Shown piece after piece: positions 1 through 8,651 of a stretch of 64,000 nt of DNA (its first letter is position 1; each line of letters opens with the position of its first letter). This stretch comes from Xenophilus arseniciresistens (lineage in GTDB: Bacteria; Pseudomonadota; Gammaproteobacteria; Burkholderiales; Burkholderiaceae_C). The stretch is taken from the NCBI RefSeq assembly GCF_028023875.1, contig NZ_JAQIPB010000005.1, positions 39,086 through 103,085 on the forward strand, written 5' to 3'. The notes beneath the pieces were generated by a model. It was not told the DNA's origin. It saw only the letters and a list, made by a program, of their open reading frames with translations, and did no database searches. Made by a program: the position numbers and the translations under genes.

Positions 1-62
1 CAGCCGGAAGCGCGACTGGCCCTGGGGTGCAGGCCCCATGCAGGCTCTCCTGGCGTGCGTTC

Positions 63-734
63 TCAGCCCACGACCCGGCCTGCGTCCAGCTCCACCACCG
101 CCTGGGCCAGGGCCTGCACGTCCTGCGGGTCGTGCGTGACGATCAGCACGGGCACCGGCACGCGCGAGAGCATCTGGGCCAGCTCGGCCCGCAGCCGCGT
201 GCGCAGCGCGGTGTCCAGTGCCGACAGCGGCTCGTCCAGCAGCAGCAACCGGGGCTGGGCCGCCAGCGCGCGCGCCAGGGCCACGCGCTGGCGCTGGCCG
301 CCCGAAAGGCTGCGCGGCATGGCGTCGCGCAGCGCCTCGATGTCGAAGCGCTGCAGCAGCGAGTCGATCTGCGCCCGGGCCTCGGGCTCGCGCGCGCCGA
401 AGCGCAGGTTCTGCAGCACGCTCATGTGCGGGAACAGCGCGTAGTCCTGGAACACATAGCCGATGCGGCGCAGCCGTGCCGGCAGGTTCACCCCGGCCTG
501 GCTGTCCATCAGGCTGCGGCCCTGCACGCGCACGTGGCCCCGCGCTTCGGGCAGCAGCCCCGCCACCGCCTGCAGCAGGGTCGATTTGCCCGAACCCGAT
601 GCGCCCAGCAGCGCCGTGCGCATGGCGCGGCTCTCGAAGGCCGCGTCCAGCGCGAAGTGGCGCTCGCCGGCACGCAGCGTGGCGCGCACATGCAGTTCCA
701 GCACCGGGGGGGCGAGCGGATCGGGCGGGTTCAC
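63..734 (-). CDS. modC: Molybdate ABC transporter ATP-binding protein ModC (short form)
   Basis: Energises molybdate import with ModB and ModA at the inner membrane. The 223-residue product has a full nucleotide-binding core: Walker A at residues 44-51 (GASGSGKS), Q-loop Gln96, signature LSGGQ at 143-147, Walker B LLLLDEP at 163-169 and switch His201. It stops directly after the ABC core, whereas typical ModC proteins are about 350 residues with a C-terminal Mop/TOBE molybdate-sensing domain; that domain is absent here. The start is GTG, one base after the modB stop codon, so translation is probably coupled. A fourth-position assignment to another anion (for example tungstate) is possible but the modA and modE neighbours favour molybdate. 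Confidence 0.9.
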   Translation of the reverse strand: MNPPDPLAPPVLELHVRATLRAGERHFALDAAFESRAMRTALLGASGSGKSTLLQAVAGLLPEARGHVRVQGRSLMDSQAGVNLPARLRRIGYVFQDYALFPHMSVLQNLRFGAREPEARAQIDSLLQRFDIEALRDAMPRSLSGGQRQRVALARALAAQPRLLLLDEPLSALDTALRTRLRAELAQMLSRVPVPVLIVTHDPQDVQALAQAVVELDAGRVVG

Positions 735-735
735 G

Positions 736-1389
736 TCAGTGCCTGGCCTGCAGAAGACGGCTGGCGATGACCAGCAGCACGATGCACACGGCCGAAATGA
801 GCAGCGTCAGCCGCAGGGCCAGCGGGTCGTCGCCGGCCTGCACGGCACTGTAGACGGCCACCGACAGCGTCTGCGTGCGCCCCGGCAGGTTGCCCGCGAT
901 CATCAGGGTGGCGCCGAACTCGCCCATCGCACGCGCAAAAGTCAGGGCCAGCCCGGCGCCGATGCCGCGCAGCGCCAGCGGCAGGCTGATGCGAAAAAAA
1001 ACCTCCCACTCGCGCGCGCCCAGCGTGCGCGCGGCCTGGGCCAGGCGGATGTCCGTGTCTTCAAAGGCCGCGCGCGCGGCCTTGTAGATCAGCGGCAGCG
1101 CGACCACGGCCGAGGCCAGCACCGCGCCCTGCCAGGTGAACAGCAGCGTGATGCCGAAGCTGCTTTCGAGCCAGCGGCCCAGCGGCCCCTGGCGGCCCAC
1201 CAGCACGATCAGGTAATAGCCCACCACCGTGGGCGGCAGCACCATGGGCAGCAGCAGCGCGGCGTCGAGCACCGCATGGCCCGCAAAGCGCCGCCGTGCC
1301 ATCCACCAGCCCAGGCCAATACCCAGCATGCCCGCCAGCGCCGTGGCCAGCAGGGCCACCTTGAGCGTGAGCCACAGGGGAGACAGCAT
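736..1389 (-). CDS. modB: Molybdate ABC transporter permease ModB
   Basis: Inner-membrane channel subunit of the molybdate importer. The 217-residue protein is of usual ModB length and has about five hydrophobic membrane segments, with the EAA-like cytoplasmic loop (around LAQAARTLGAREWEVFFRIS) that docks on ModC. It lies between modA (12 bp upstream) and modC (1 bp downstream) on the same strand, so the three form one operon transcribed from the modA promoter. Confidence 0.93.
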   Translation of the reverse strand: MLSPLWLTLKVALLATALAGMLGIGLGWWMARRRFAGHAVLDAALLLPMVLPPTVVGYYLIVLVGRQGPLGRWLESSFGITLLFTWQGAVLASAVVALPLIYKAARAAFEDTDIRLAQAARTLGAREWEVFFRISLPLALRGIGAGLALTFARAMGEFGATLMIAGNLPGRTQTLSVAVYSAVQAGDDPLALRLTLLISAVCIVLLVIASRLLQARH

Positions 1390-1401
1390 GTGCCGCCGGG
1401 A

Positions 1402-2163
1402 TCAGGGCTGCGAGAAGCCGAAGCCCTGCAGGATCTTCTGCCCCTCGGCACTGCGCACGAAGGCGATGAAGGCCCGGGCCGTGGCTGCCTGCCGGCTGGC
1501 GGCCAGCTGCGCGATGGGGTAGCTCACGGGCGAGGGCGTGGGCACGGCGAAGGCGACGCGCGTCTGTTCCTTGCGAACGATCGCGTCGGTGCGGTAGACG
1601 AAGCCCGCGTCGACCTCGTCGCGCGCCACGTAGTCCAGCACCTGGCGCACGCTTTCGCCGAAGATCCATTTGGGCTGCAGGGCCGTGGCCAGGCCGGCCT
1701 GCTCGACCACGCCCATGGTGTAGCGCCCCACGGGCACCGAGGCCGGCGTGCCCGCGGCGATGCGCCTGTAGGCCGGAGCCTCCAGGTCCTTCAGCCGGAC
1801 GGGCACCTGGGTGCGCGCGGCCGGCACGATCAGCACCAGCTCGTTGCGCACGAAGTCGGCGCGCGAGCCCTCGGCGATCAGCCCCGCGGCCACGGCCTTG
1901 TCCATGGTCGGCTGGTCGGCCGAGGCGAACACGTCCACCGGCGCACCCTGCTGCATCTGCGCCAGCAGCGCGCCCGAAGCCGCAAAGTTGAAAGTCACCT
2001 TGCGGCCGGGGTGGGCCTGCTCGAAGGCCTTGCCCACGCTCTGGAAGGCATTGGTCAGGCTGGCGGCCGCAGAGACGATGATCTCCTGCGCCCACAGCGA
2101 GGAAGAACCCAGACCGAGCAGGGCGGCAAGGCCGAGCTGGCGCAACCAGGGACGTGCAGACAT
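1402..2163 (-). CDS. modA: Periplasmic molybdate-binding protein ModA
   Basis: Captures molybdate (or tungstate) in the periplasm and passes it to ModBC. A Sec signal peptide ends near residue 25 (SLWA before QE); the mature protein starts with the family hallmark VSAAASLTNAF, followed by the NFAASGAL and DVFASADQ segments that line the oxyanion pocket. The 253-residue length fits the family. An AGGAG ribosome site lies 9 nt before the ATG. First gene of modABC; the upstream inverted repeat at 2179-2203 is a likely ModE site, implying repression when molybdate is plentiful. Confidence 0.95.
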   Translation of the reverse strand: MSARPWLRQLGLAALLGLGSSSLWAQEIIVSAAASLTNAFQSVGKAFEQAHPGRKVTFNFAASGALLAQMQQGAPVDVFASADQPTMDKAVAAGLIAEGSRADFVRNELVLIVPAARTQVPVRLKDLEAPAYRRIAAGTPASVPVGRYTMGVVEQAGLATALQPKWIFGESVRQVLDYVARDEVDAGFVYRTDAIVRKEQTRVAFAVPTPSPVSYPIAQLAASRQAATARAFIAFVRSAEGQKILQGFGFSQP

Positions 2164-2178
2164 CAGGCAGAGCTCCTA

Positions 2179-2203
2179 TCGCTATTCATTTGTGGAATAG
2201 CGA
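2179..2203. promoter_or_regulatory. Candidate ModE operator between modA and modE
   Basis: A 9-bp perfect inverted repeat, TCGCTATTC and GAATAGCGA, separated by 7 nt, lies in the 87-bp divergent modA-modE gap. The half-site TCGCTAT resembles the half-site I recall for proteobacterial ModE boxes (ATCGnTATATA-type). It starts only 16 nt from the modA ATG, a position suited to repression of modABC, and possibly autoregulation of modE. Confidence 0.65.
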
Positions 2204-2210
2204 AATGGTA

Positions 2211-2236
2211 GCAGCCCGCGCGTGCCGGCGGGCTGC
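2211..2236 (+). other. Hairpin in the modE leader
   Basis: Perfect 9-bp stem GCAGCCCGC/GCGGGCTGC with an 8-nt loop, 14 nt before the modE start codon. No T-run follows, so it is not a terminator. It may affect access to the modE ribosome site. Confidence 0.4.
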
Positions 2237-2250
2237 GGGCCGATCGCACA

Positions 2251-3099
2251 ATGCCGCCCATGCAGCAACGCAGATCGTCCAACCCACCCCGCGGGCCGGA
2301 ACGTCCGGCGCTGGCCCAGGCCCTGGGCCACAGCGCGGCCGACCGGCGCATCCTCATCCTGCGCGGCATTGCGGCCACGGGCAGCATCTCGCAGGCCGCC
2401 CGCGAAGCCGGCGTGAGCTACAAGGCCGCGTGGCAGGCCGTGGCCACGCTGACCAACCTGGCCGGCGTGCCGCTGGTGGAGCGCGTGGTGGGCGGTGCGG
2501 GCGGCGGCGGCGCGCGGCTCACGGCACAGGGCCAGGCGCTGCTGCAGATGGCCCAGGCCTACGACGGCGCGCGGCGTGCCGTGGCGCAGCCGGGTGCGGC
2601 AGGCAGTGCGGCTGCCGGGCTGCGCGTGCGCACCAGCATGCGCAACCAGTTGCCCGGCACGGTGCTGGCCGTGGCGCGGCAGGGCCGCCAGGCGCTGGTG
2701 CAGATCGCGCTGGGCGAGGGCGGTGCGGCCGATGATGCGCTCGCGTGCCTGCAGGCCAGCATCACGCAGGAAAGCGCCGAACTGCTGGGGCTGGCGCCGG
2801 GCCTGCCGCTGATCGCGATGTGCAAGGCCACGGCCGTGCGCATGGGCGCCGCGGCGGATGCGCCGCCGGCCGAAGGCGCCGGCATCAACCGGCTGGGCGG
2901 TGTGGTGGCCGAGGTGTTCAAGGCCGCGCGCTCACCCGGCGCGTGGGCCGATGCGCAGGGCGATGAACTGACGCTCACGCTGGCCGGCAGCGGCCTTGCG
3001 CTGGTGGGCTTTGCCGCTCCCGGCGTGGCGCTGCGCCGCAGGCAGCGCGCGTGGGCCGAGCTTGATGCGTCGGCCGTGGTGCTGGCCCTGCCGGGCTGA
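2251..3099 (+). CDS. modE: Molybdate-responsive transcriptional regulator ModE
   Basis: Cytoplasmic molybdate sensor that binds DNA. The N-terminal part (about residues 25-105) is a LysR-like winged helix, with the segment ISQAAREAGVSYKAAWQAV as recognition helix region. The C-terminal half (about residues 128-282) contains two Mop/TOBE-type repeats, beginning TSMRNQLPGTV and GINRLGGVV, that bind molybdate. Length (282) is close to E. coli ModE (262). Divergent from modABC across the candidate ModE box. ATG at 2251 is used; an in-frame ATG at 2260 is also possible. Confidence 0.93.
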   Translation: MPPMQQRRSSNPPRGPERPALAQALGHSAADRRILILRGIAATGSISQAAREAGVSYKAAWQAVATLTNLAGVPLVERVVGGAGGGGARLTAQGQALLQMAQAYDGARRAVAQPGAAGSAAAGLRVRTSMRNQLPGTVLAVARQGRQALVQIALGEGGAADDALACLQASITQESAELLGLAPGLPLIAMCKATAVRMGAAADAPPAEGAGINRLGGVVAEVFKAARSPGAWADAQGDELTLTLAGSGLALVGFAAPGVALRRRQRAWAELDASAVVLALPG

Positions 3100-3106
3100 G
3101 CGCTTT

Positions 3107-3430
3107 CTATCCGCCCAACTGCGCCAGCGGCGCGCGCACGTCGTCGGCCGAGCCCGGGCGCACCACGCGCGCCACTTCCTGGCCGTCGCGCAGGAAGATC
3201 AGCGTGGGCCAGAGCTTGACGCGGAAGCTGCGGCCCAGCGGGCGGCCGCTGCCGTCTTCCACCTTGAGGTGCTTCAGGCCGGCCGGCGCATCGGCCAGCG
3301 CCTCGGTGATGGCAGGTTGCGCGGCCTTGCAGATGCCGCACCAGTTGGCGCCGAATTCCAGCACCGCGAGGCCGGGCTGCGCGTCCACCTCGGCGCGCGT
3401 GGGTTGTTCGGTGGCGTAGGGAGTGCTCAT
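3107..3430 (-). CDS. Thioredoxin-fold protein with WCGIC motif
   Basis: A 107-residue cytoplasmic thioredoxin-like protein without a signal peptide. The redox motif W-C-G-I-C is at residues 30-34 (canonical thioredoxin has WCGPC), and the cis-proline is in KLWPTLIF. It is 53 bp downstream of the GAF/Fis regulator on the same strand and ends 7 bp from the convergent modE. Redox partner unknown; replacement of the usual Pro by Ile suggests a redox potential different from TrxA. Confidence 0.85.
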   Translation of the reverse strand: MSTPYATEQPTRAEVDAQPGLAVLEFGANWCGICKAAQPAITEALADAPAGLKHLKVEDGSGRPLGRSFRVKLWPTLIFLRDGQEVARVVRPGSADDVRAPLAQLGG

Positions 3431-3483
3431 GGGGCCATTGTGGGCCGCGGCAGGGCCGGCCGGCTGTAGTCGATGGCCTTGCC

Positions 3484-4647
3484 TCAGCGGCGCGGCCGCG
3501 CCGCGCCCAGTTGCCGGTACACGGTGGCCCGGCTCACGCCCAGTGCGCGCGCGGCTTCCGCCACGTTGCCATGCGCATCGCGCACGGCCTGCTCGATCAG
3601 CCGGCCCTGCAGCTCGCGCAGGCGCGGCGGGGCCGGCTGCGCGGCCGGCATGCGCAGGCGCCCGTGCTCGGGCCGCCAGGCCCGCGCCTGCAGCCGCAGG
3701 CCCGACCACAGCGGCAGCTCCACCGGTTGCGGATGGCGCGCCGCGGCATCGAACAGCAGGCCCACGGGCACCGCCAGCAGCTCGCTGGCGTGGCTGCCGG
3801 CGCCCGCGCGCAGCGGCAGCAGCTGCCGCGCCGTGGCATTGGCGCCCAGCACCTGGCCGTCGGCATCGAGGGCCAGCAGGCCATCGCGGCTGGGCGGGCC
3901 GCTCTCGTCGTCGGCCCAGGGCGGCCCCAGGCCGCCGGGCCAGTTGATCTGCAGCCACAAGGCCGCGGGCAGGCTGCGCAGCAGGCCCTGGCCGATGGCG
4001 CCGGCCGCCTGCTGGGCCAGGTGCTGCAGTTCGGGGCGTTCGGCCACGTCCACGCCGGTCAGGTCCAGCATGCCTGCGCAGCGGCCGTCGGCATCGAAGA
4101 TGGGCGCGCCCGCGCAGGTGTAGAGGCTGGTGTCGTCGAAGAAATGCTCGGCCCGGTGCAGCCATACGGTGCGGTGCTCGGCCAGTGCCAGGCCGATGGC
4201 CGTGGTGCCCACCGCGGCTTCGGACAGGTCGACGCCGACGCGCGCGATGTCCAGCGCGGCGCGTGGCGCGTCGGCGGCCAGCGCGGCGGTGGCGATCACC
4301 ACGCCCTGCGCGTCGGTGAGCATGGCGAAGTAGCGCGTGCCGGCGATGGCGCGCGCCAGTTGGGCCAGCACCGGTTCGGAGGCCTCGCGCAGCGGGCGCT
4401 GGCGCTCGGCCGCGGCGCGCTGGCGCGGCTGGGGAACGGGGTCGAAGACGATGCGCTGGCCAGGCCGACGGCCCTGTTCCAGGCAGCGCTGCCAGGAACG
4501 CGTGATGGCGCTGTCGATGCCGGCGGGCGCATGCTGGCCGGGGCGCGCGGGCTCGCCGGCCAGCCAGTGGCGGCGCGCGAGCGCGATCGCATCGGCGCGC
4601 TCGCGCACCAGGGCCTGCGCCTGCGGGCGCGGCTGGAGGAAGGCCAT
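3484..4647 (-). CDS. GAF-domain regulator with Fis-type HTH, AAA+ domain absent
   Basis: A 387-residue transcription factor resembling AcoR-type activators but without the sigma-54-interacting AAA+ module: no Walker A and no GAFTGA motif are present. The N-terminal region has the conserved ITRSWQRC segment, followed by a GAF-like sensor domain (about 90-215), a PAS-like segment (about 240-300) and a C-terminal Fis-type helix-turn-helix (about 340-380, GNVAEAARALGVSRATVYRQL). The ATG at 4647 is chosen because the family-like sequence begins there; the frame stays open upstream to 4950 but that part is low-complexity and overlaps the divergent operon. It is divergent from the Mo-hydroxylase operon and probably controls it. 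It is likely an activator working with sigma-70, but the effector is unknown. Confidence 0.8.
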   Translation of the reverse strand: MAFLQPRPQAQALVRERADAIALARRHWLAGEPARPGQHAPAGIDSAITRSWQRCLEQGRRPGQRIVFDPVPQPRQRAAAERQRPLREASEPVLAQLARAIAGTRYFAMLTDAQGVVIATAALAADAPRAALDIARVGVDLSEAAVGTTAIGLALAEHRTVWLHRAEHFFDDTSLYTCAGAPIFDADGRCAGMLDLTGVDVAERPELQHLAQQAAGAIGQGLLRSLPAALWLQINWPGGLGPPWADDESGPPSRDGLLALDADGQVLGANATARQLLPLRAGAGSHASELLAVPVGLLFDAAARHPQPVELPLWSGLRLQARAWRPEHGRLRMPAAQPAPPRLRELQGRLIEQAVRDAHGNVAEAARALGVSRATVYRQLGAARPRR

Positions 4648-4779
4648 GCGCTTGTCTCCGGCTGATCGTCGTCGTTGTCGTGGGCGCCTGGGCTCGGGCC
4701 GAGCAGCCCGGCGCGGCGGGGCTGTTCCATTTTGAGAATTTCGGGCGGCCGCCGCAACGATCCGCGGGTTTTGCCTAGG

Positions 4780-4791
4780 CTGGCCGGCCAG
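4780..4791. promoter_or_regulatory. 12-bp perfect palindrome in the divergent regulator-coxS gap
   Basis: CTGGCCGGCCAG lies in the 246-bp gap between the regulator and the Mo-hydroxylase operon. Position suggests a protein-binding site, but the sequence is GC-only and such palindromes arise easily in this genome. No sigma-54 -24/-12 element was found in the gap. Confidence 0.25.
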
Positions 4792-4826
4792 GGCGCTGCC
4801 GACCATGCCATGGCCGCACGCCTGCG

Positions 4827-4852
4827 GCGCGCCCCGTGTGTACAGGGCGCGC
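4827..4852 (+). promoter_or_regulatory. Inverted repeat upstream of coxS-like gene
   Basis: Perfect 8-bp arms GCGCGCCC and GGGCGCGC with a 10-nt spacer that can add two more pairs (GT/AC). It lies 41-67 nt before the coxS-like ATG, so it could be an operator or a hairpin in the mRNA leader. Confidence 0.35.
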
Positions 4853-4893
4853 GGGCAGGGCCACAGCCATCTCATCGCACGGAGACAGCCAAC

Positions 4894-5376
<483 letters not shown>

Positions 5377-5389
5377 AAGGAGCACGACC

Positions 5390-7834
5390 ATGGGTGCCAC
5401 CGATTTCGCCAAGCTGCCGCACATCGGCGAAGCCATCCGCCGCAAGGAGGATGTGCGCTTCCTGACCGGCGCGGGCAACTACACCGACGACGTGCTGCTG
5501 CCGAACCAGGCGCATGCCTTCTTCCTGCGCTCACCGCATGCGCATGCGGCCATCAGGTCCATCGACATCTCGGCCGCCGAGAAGATGCCCGGCGTGGTCG
5601 GCATCTTCAGCGGCAAGGACATCGACGGCAAGATGGGGGGCTTGCCCTGCGGCTGGCTCATCAACAACCCCGACGGCTCGCCGATGAAGGAGCCGCCGCA
5701 CCCGATCCTGGCCATCGGCAAGGTGCGCTACGTGGGCGACCATGTGGCGATGGTGGTGGCCGAGACCGCCGAGCAGGCGCGCAATGCCGGCGAGGCCATC
5801 GTGGTCGACTACGAGGTGCTGCCCGCCGTGGTCAGCGTGGCCGACGCCGCGAAGAAGGCCGGCGGCGTTCCGCTGCACGAGGCCGCGCCCGACAACCAGT
5901 GCTACAAGTGGACGCTGGGCGACAAGGCCGCGGTCGATGCGGCCTTTGCCAGCGCGGCGCATGTGACGAAGCTGGACCTCGTCAACAACCGCCTGATCCC
6001 CAACCCCATCGAACCGCGCGTGGCGGTGGCCGGCTACAACCGGGCCGGCGACGAGTACACGCTCTACGTCGCCAACCAGAACCCGCATGTGGAGCGGCTG
6101 CTGATGACGGCCTTCGTGCTGGGCCTGCCCGAGCACAAGGTGCGCGTGATCGCGCCCGACGTGGGCGGCGGCTTCGGCTCCAAGATCTACCTCTACGCCG
6201 AAGACGTGGCGCTGACCTGGGGCTCCAAGCAGCTCAACCGCAACATCAAGTGGACCTCCGACCGCTCCGAAGCCTTTCTGAGTGACGCCCACGGCCGCGA
6301 CCATGTGAGCCATGCCGAGATGGCGATGGACAAGGACGGCAAGTTCCTGGCCATGCGCGTGCACACCGACGCCAACCTCGGCGCCTATTTGTCGACCTTC
6401 TCGACGGCCATTCCCACCATCCTCTACGCCACCTTGCTGGCCGGGCAATACACCACGCCGCAGATCTACGTGGAGGTCGATGCCTGGTTCACCAACACCG
6501 CGCCGGTCGATGCCTACCGGGGCGCGGGCCGGCCCGAGGCCACTTACCTGCTGGAGCGGCTGGTCACGCGCTGCGGCTGGGAGCTGGGGCTGGACCAGGC
6601 CGAGATCCGCCGCCGCAACTTCATCCGCGAGTGGCCGTACCAGACGCCCGTGGCGCTGCAGTACGACATCGGCGACTACGAAGCCTGCCTGACGCGCGCG
6701 CAGGAACTGGCCGAAGTCGGCGGCTTCGACGCCCGCCGCGCCCAGAGCGAGAAGCAGGGCAAGCTGCGCGGCATCGGCTACTCCAGCTACATCGAGGCCT
6801 GCGGGCTCGCGCCCTCGAACATCGCGGGCGCGCTCGGTGCGCGCGCGGGCCTGTTCGAGGCGGGCGAGGTGCGCGTGCACCCCACCGGCAGCGTCACGGT
6901 CTTCACCGGCTCGCACAGCCACGGCCAGGGCCATGAGACCACCTTCGCGCAGGTGGTGGCGGCGCGCCTGGGCATCCCGGTGGAGAACGTCGACGTGGTG
7001 CATGGCGACACGGGCCGCATCCCCTTCGGCATGGGCACCTACGGCTCGCGCTCCATCAGCGTGGGCGGCGCGGCCATCATGCGCGCGCTCGACAAGATCG
7101 AGGCCAAGGCCAAGAAGATCGCGGCGCATCTGATGGAGGCCAGCGATGCCGACATCGATTTCGTGAACGGCGAGTTCAGCGTCAAGGGCACCGACAAGAA
7201 GATCCCCTTCGGCCAGGTGGCGCTCACGGCCTACGTGCCGCACAACTACCCGCTCGACAAGCTGGAGCCGGGCCTGAACGAAACCGCCTTCTACGATCCG
7301 ACCAACTTCACCTACCCCTCGGGCACCTACATCTGCGAGGTCGAGATCGACAAGGGCACGGGCGAGGTGAAGATCGACCGCTTCACCGCGGTGGACGACT
7401 TCGGCACCATCATCAACCCGATGATCGTGGAAGGGCAGGTGCACGGCGGCATCGTGCAGGGCATCGGCCAGGCGCTGATGGAGAACTGCGTCTACGACAA
7501 CGAGACCGGGCAGTTGCTGACCGGCAGCTTCATGGACTACGCCATGCCGCGCGCCGGAGACTTCCCGAACTTCAAGCTCGACACGATCTGCACGCCCTGC
7601 ACCCACAACCCGCTGGGCACCAAGGGCTGCGGCGAGGCCGGCGCCATCGGCTCGCCGCCGGCCGTGATCAACGCGGTGCTCGACGCGCTGCGGCCGCTGG
7701 GCGTGGCCGACTTCGACATGCCCGCATCGCCGGCCCGCGTGTGGGAGGCCATGAAGAAGGGCGGCACGAGCGCCACGCAGCAGCCGCAGACCCCCTCCCT
7801 GGCCGCCAGCACGCAGGGCCGCCCCGCCGTCTGA
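5390..7834 (+). CDS. coxL: Molybdenum hydroxylase large subunit, form II CoxL type
   Basis: An 814-residue catalytic subunit that binds the molybdopterin-cytosine dinucleotide cofactor. GGGFGSK, a cofactor-loop motif, is at 259-265. The active-site loop is AYRGAGR (375-381), the signature of form II proteins; true CO dehydrogenases (form I) have AYxCSFR with the Cu-binding Cys, which is missing here. The catalytic Glu749 in GCGEAG is conserved. The enzyme is therefore expected to hydroxylate or oxidise an organic substrate (aldehyde, N-heterocycle or similar), using water as oxygen source. AAGGAG ribosome site upstream. Flanked by small and FAD subunits. Confidence 0.93.
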   Translation: MGATDFAKLPHIGEAIRRKEDVRFLTGAGNYTDDVLLPNQAHAFFLRSPHAHAAIRSIDISAAEKMPGVVGIFSGKDIDGKMGGLPCGWLINNPDGSPMKEPPHPILAIGKVRYVGDHVAMVVAETAEQARNAGEAIVVDYEVLPAVVSVADAAKKAGGVPLHEAAPDNQCYKWTLGDKAAVDAAFASAAHVTKLDLVNNRLIPNPIEPRVAVAGYNRAGDEYTLYVANQNPHVERLLMTAFVLGLPEHKVRVIAPDVGGGFGSKIYLYAEDVALTWGSKQLNRNIKWTSDRSEAFLSDAHGRDHVSHAEMAMDKDGKFLAMRVHTDANLGAYLSTFSTAIPTILYATLLAGQYTTPQIYVEVDAWFTNTAPVDAYRGAGRPEATYLLERLVTRCGWELGLDQAEIRRRNFIREWPYQTPVALQYDIGDYEACLTRAQELAEVGGFDARRAQSEKQGKLRGIGYSSYIEACGLAPSNIAGALGARAGLFEAGEVRVHPTGSVTVFTGSHSHGQGHETTFAQVVAARLGIPVENVDVVHGDTGRIPFGMGTYGSRSISVGGAAIMRALDKIEAKAKKIAAHLMEASDADIDFVNGEFSVKGTDKKIPFGQVALTAYVPHNYPLDKLEPGLNETAFYDPTNFTYPSGTYICEVEIDKGTGEVKIDRFTAVDDFGTIINPMIVEGQVHGGIVQGIGQALMENCVYDNETGQLLTGSFMDYAMPRAGDFPNFKLDTICTPCTHNPLGTKGCGEAGAIGSPPAVINAVLDALRPLGVADFDMPASPARVWEAMKKGGTSATQQPQTPSLAASTQGRPAV

Positions 7835-7853
7835 CCGGAAGGAGAACCACGCC

Positions 7854-8645
7854 ATGTACGCATTCACCTTCGAACGCCCCGCGAGCCTCGACGACGCGCT
7901 CAAGCGCGTGGCCGCCGGTGCCAAGCCGCTGGCTGGCGGGCAGACCCTGCTGGCCTCGATGAAGCTGCGCCTGTCGGCGCCCGAGCAGCTCGCCGACCTG
8001 GGCGGCTGCCAGGAGCTGACCGGCATCCGCAAGGAGGGCGACGCCCTGCGCATCGGCGCCATGGCCCGGCATGCCGAAGTGGCGGCCAGCGCCGACGTGA
8101 AGGCAGCCTTCCCGGCGCTGGCCGACCTGGCTTCGCGCATCGGCGACCGGCAGGTGCGTGCCATGGGCACGCTGGGCGGCTCGGTGGCCAACAACGACCC
8201 CGCGGCCTGCTACCCCAGCGCGGTGCTGGCCTCGGGCGCCACGGTGATCACCAATGGGCGCGAGATCGCGGCCGACGACTTCTTCCAGGGCCTGTTCAGC
8301 ACGGCGCTGGAAGAGGGTGAACTGATCACGGCCATCCGTTTCCCGCTGCCGAAGAAGGCGGCCTACGAGAAGCTGCGGCAGAAAGCCTCGCACTTCCCGC
8401 TGGTGGGAGTCTTCGTCGCGCAGTTCGACAGCGGCGTGCGCGTGGCCATCACCGGGGCCGGCAACGGCGTGTTCCGCCATGCGGGGCTGGAGGCGGCGCT
8501 GTCCGGCAGCTTCACGCCCGAGGCCGCGGCCGGCGTCGCCATCGACGACAGCGACCTGAACAGCGACCTGCACGCCACGGCCGCCTACCGGGCCAACCTG
8601 ATCTCGGTGCTGGCGCAACGCGCGGTGGCCAGGGCGCTGGCCTGA
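7854..8645 (+). CDS. coxM: Molybdenum hydroxylase FAD-binding subunit (CoxM-like)
   Basis: A 263-residue FAD subunit that takes electrons from the 2Fe-2S clusters and passes them to the respiratory chain or another acceptor. FAD pyrophosphate-binding motifs AGGQT (27-31) and TLGGS (106-110) are intact, followed by NNDPA; the C-terminal CO-dehydrogenase flavoprotein domain is present. AAGGAG lies 8 nt before the ATG at 7854. It is 19 bp downstream of the large subunit. Confidence 0.93.
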   Translation: MYAFTFERPASLDDALKRVAAGAKPLAGGQTLLASMKLRLSAPEQLADLGGCQELTGIRKEGDALRIGAMARHAEVAASADVKAAFPALADLASRIGDRQVRAMGTLGGSVANNDPAACYPSAVLASGATVITNGREIAADDFFQGLFSTALEEGELITAIRFPLPKKAAYEKLRQKASHFPLVGVFVAQFDSGVRVAITGAGNGVFRHAGLEAALSGSFTPEAAAGVAIDDSDLNSDLHATAAYRANLISVLAQRAVARALA

Positions 8646-8651
8646 GTGTTG

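Noticed and set aside
4648..4893. Sigma-54 promoter for the cox-type operon
   Set aside because: An AcoR-like regulator suggested one, but no GG-N10-GC element of the TGGCACG-N4-TTGC type was found, and the regulator lacks the AAA+ module.
5531..8194. Long minus-strand open frame (about 887 codons) opposite coxL and coxM
   Set aside because: Antisense to genes with intact catalytic motifs; composition is typical of GC-bias shadows.
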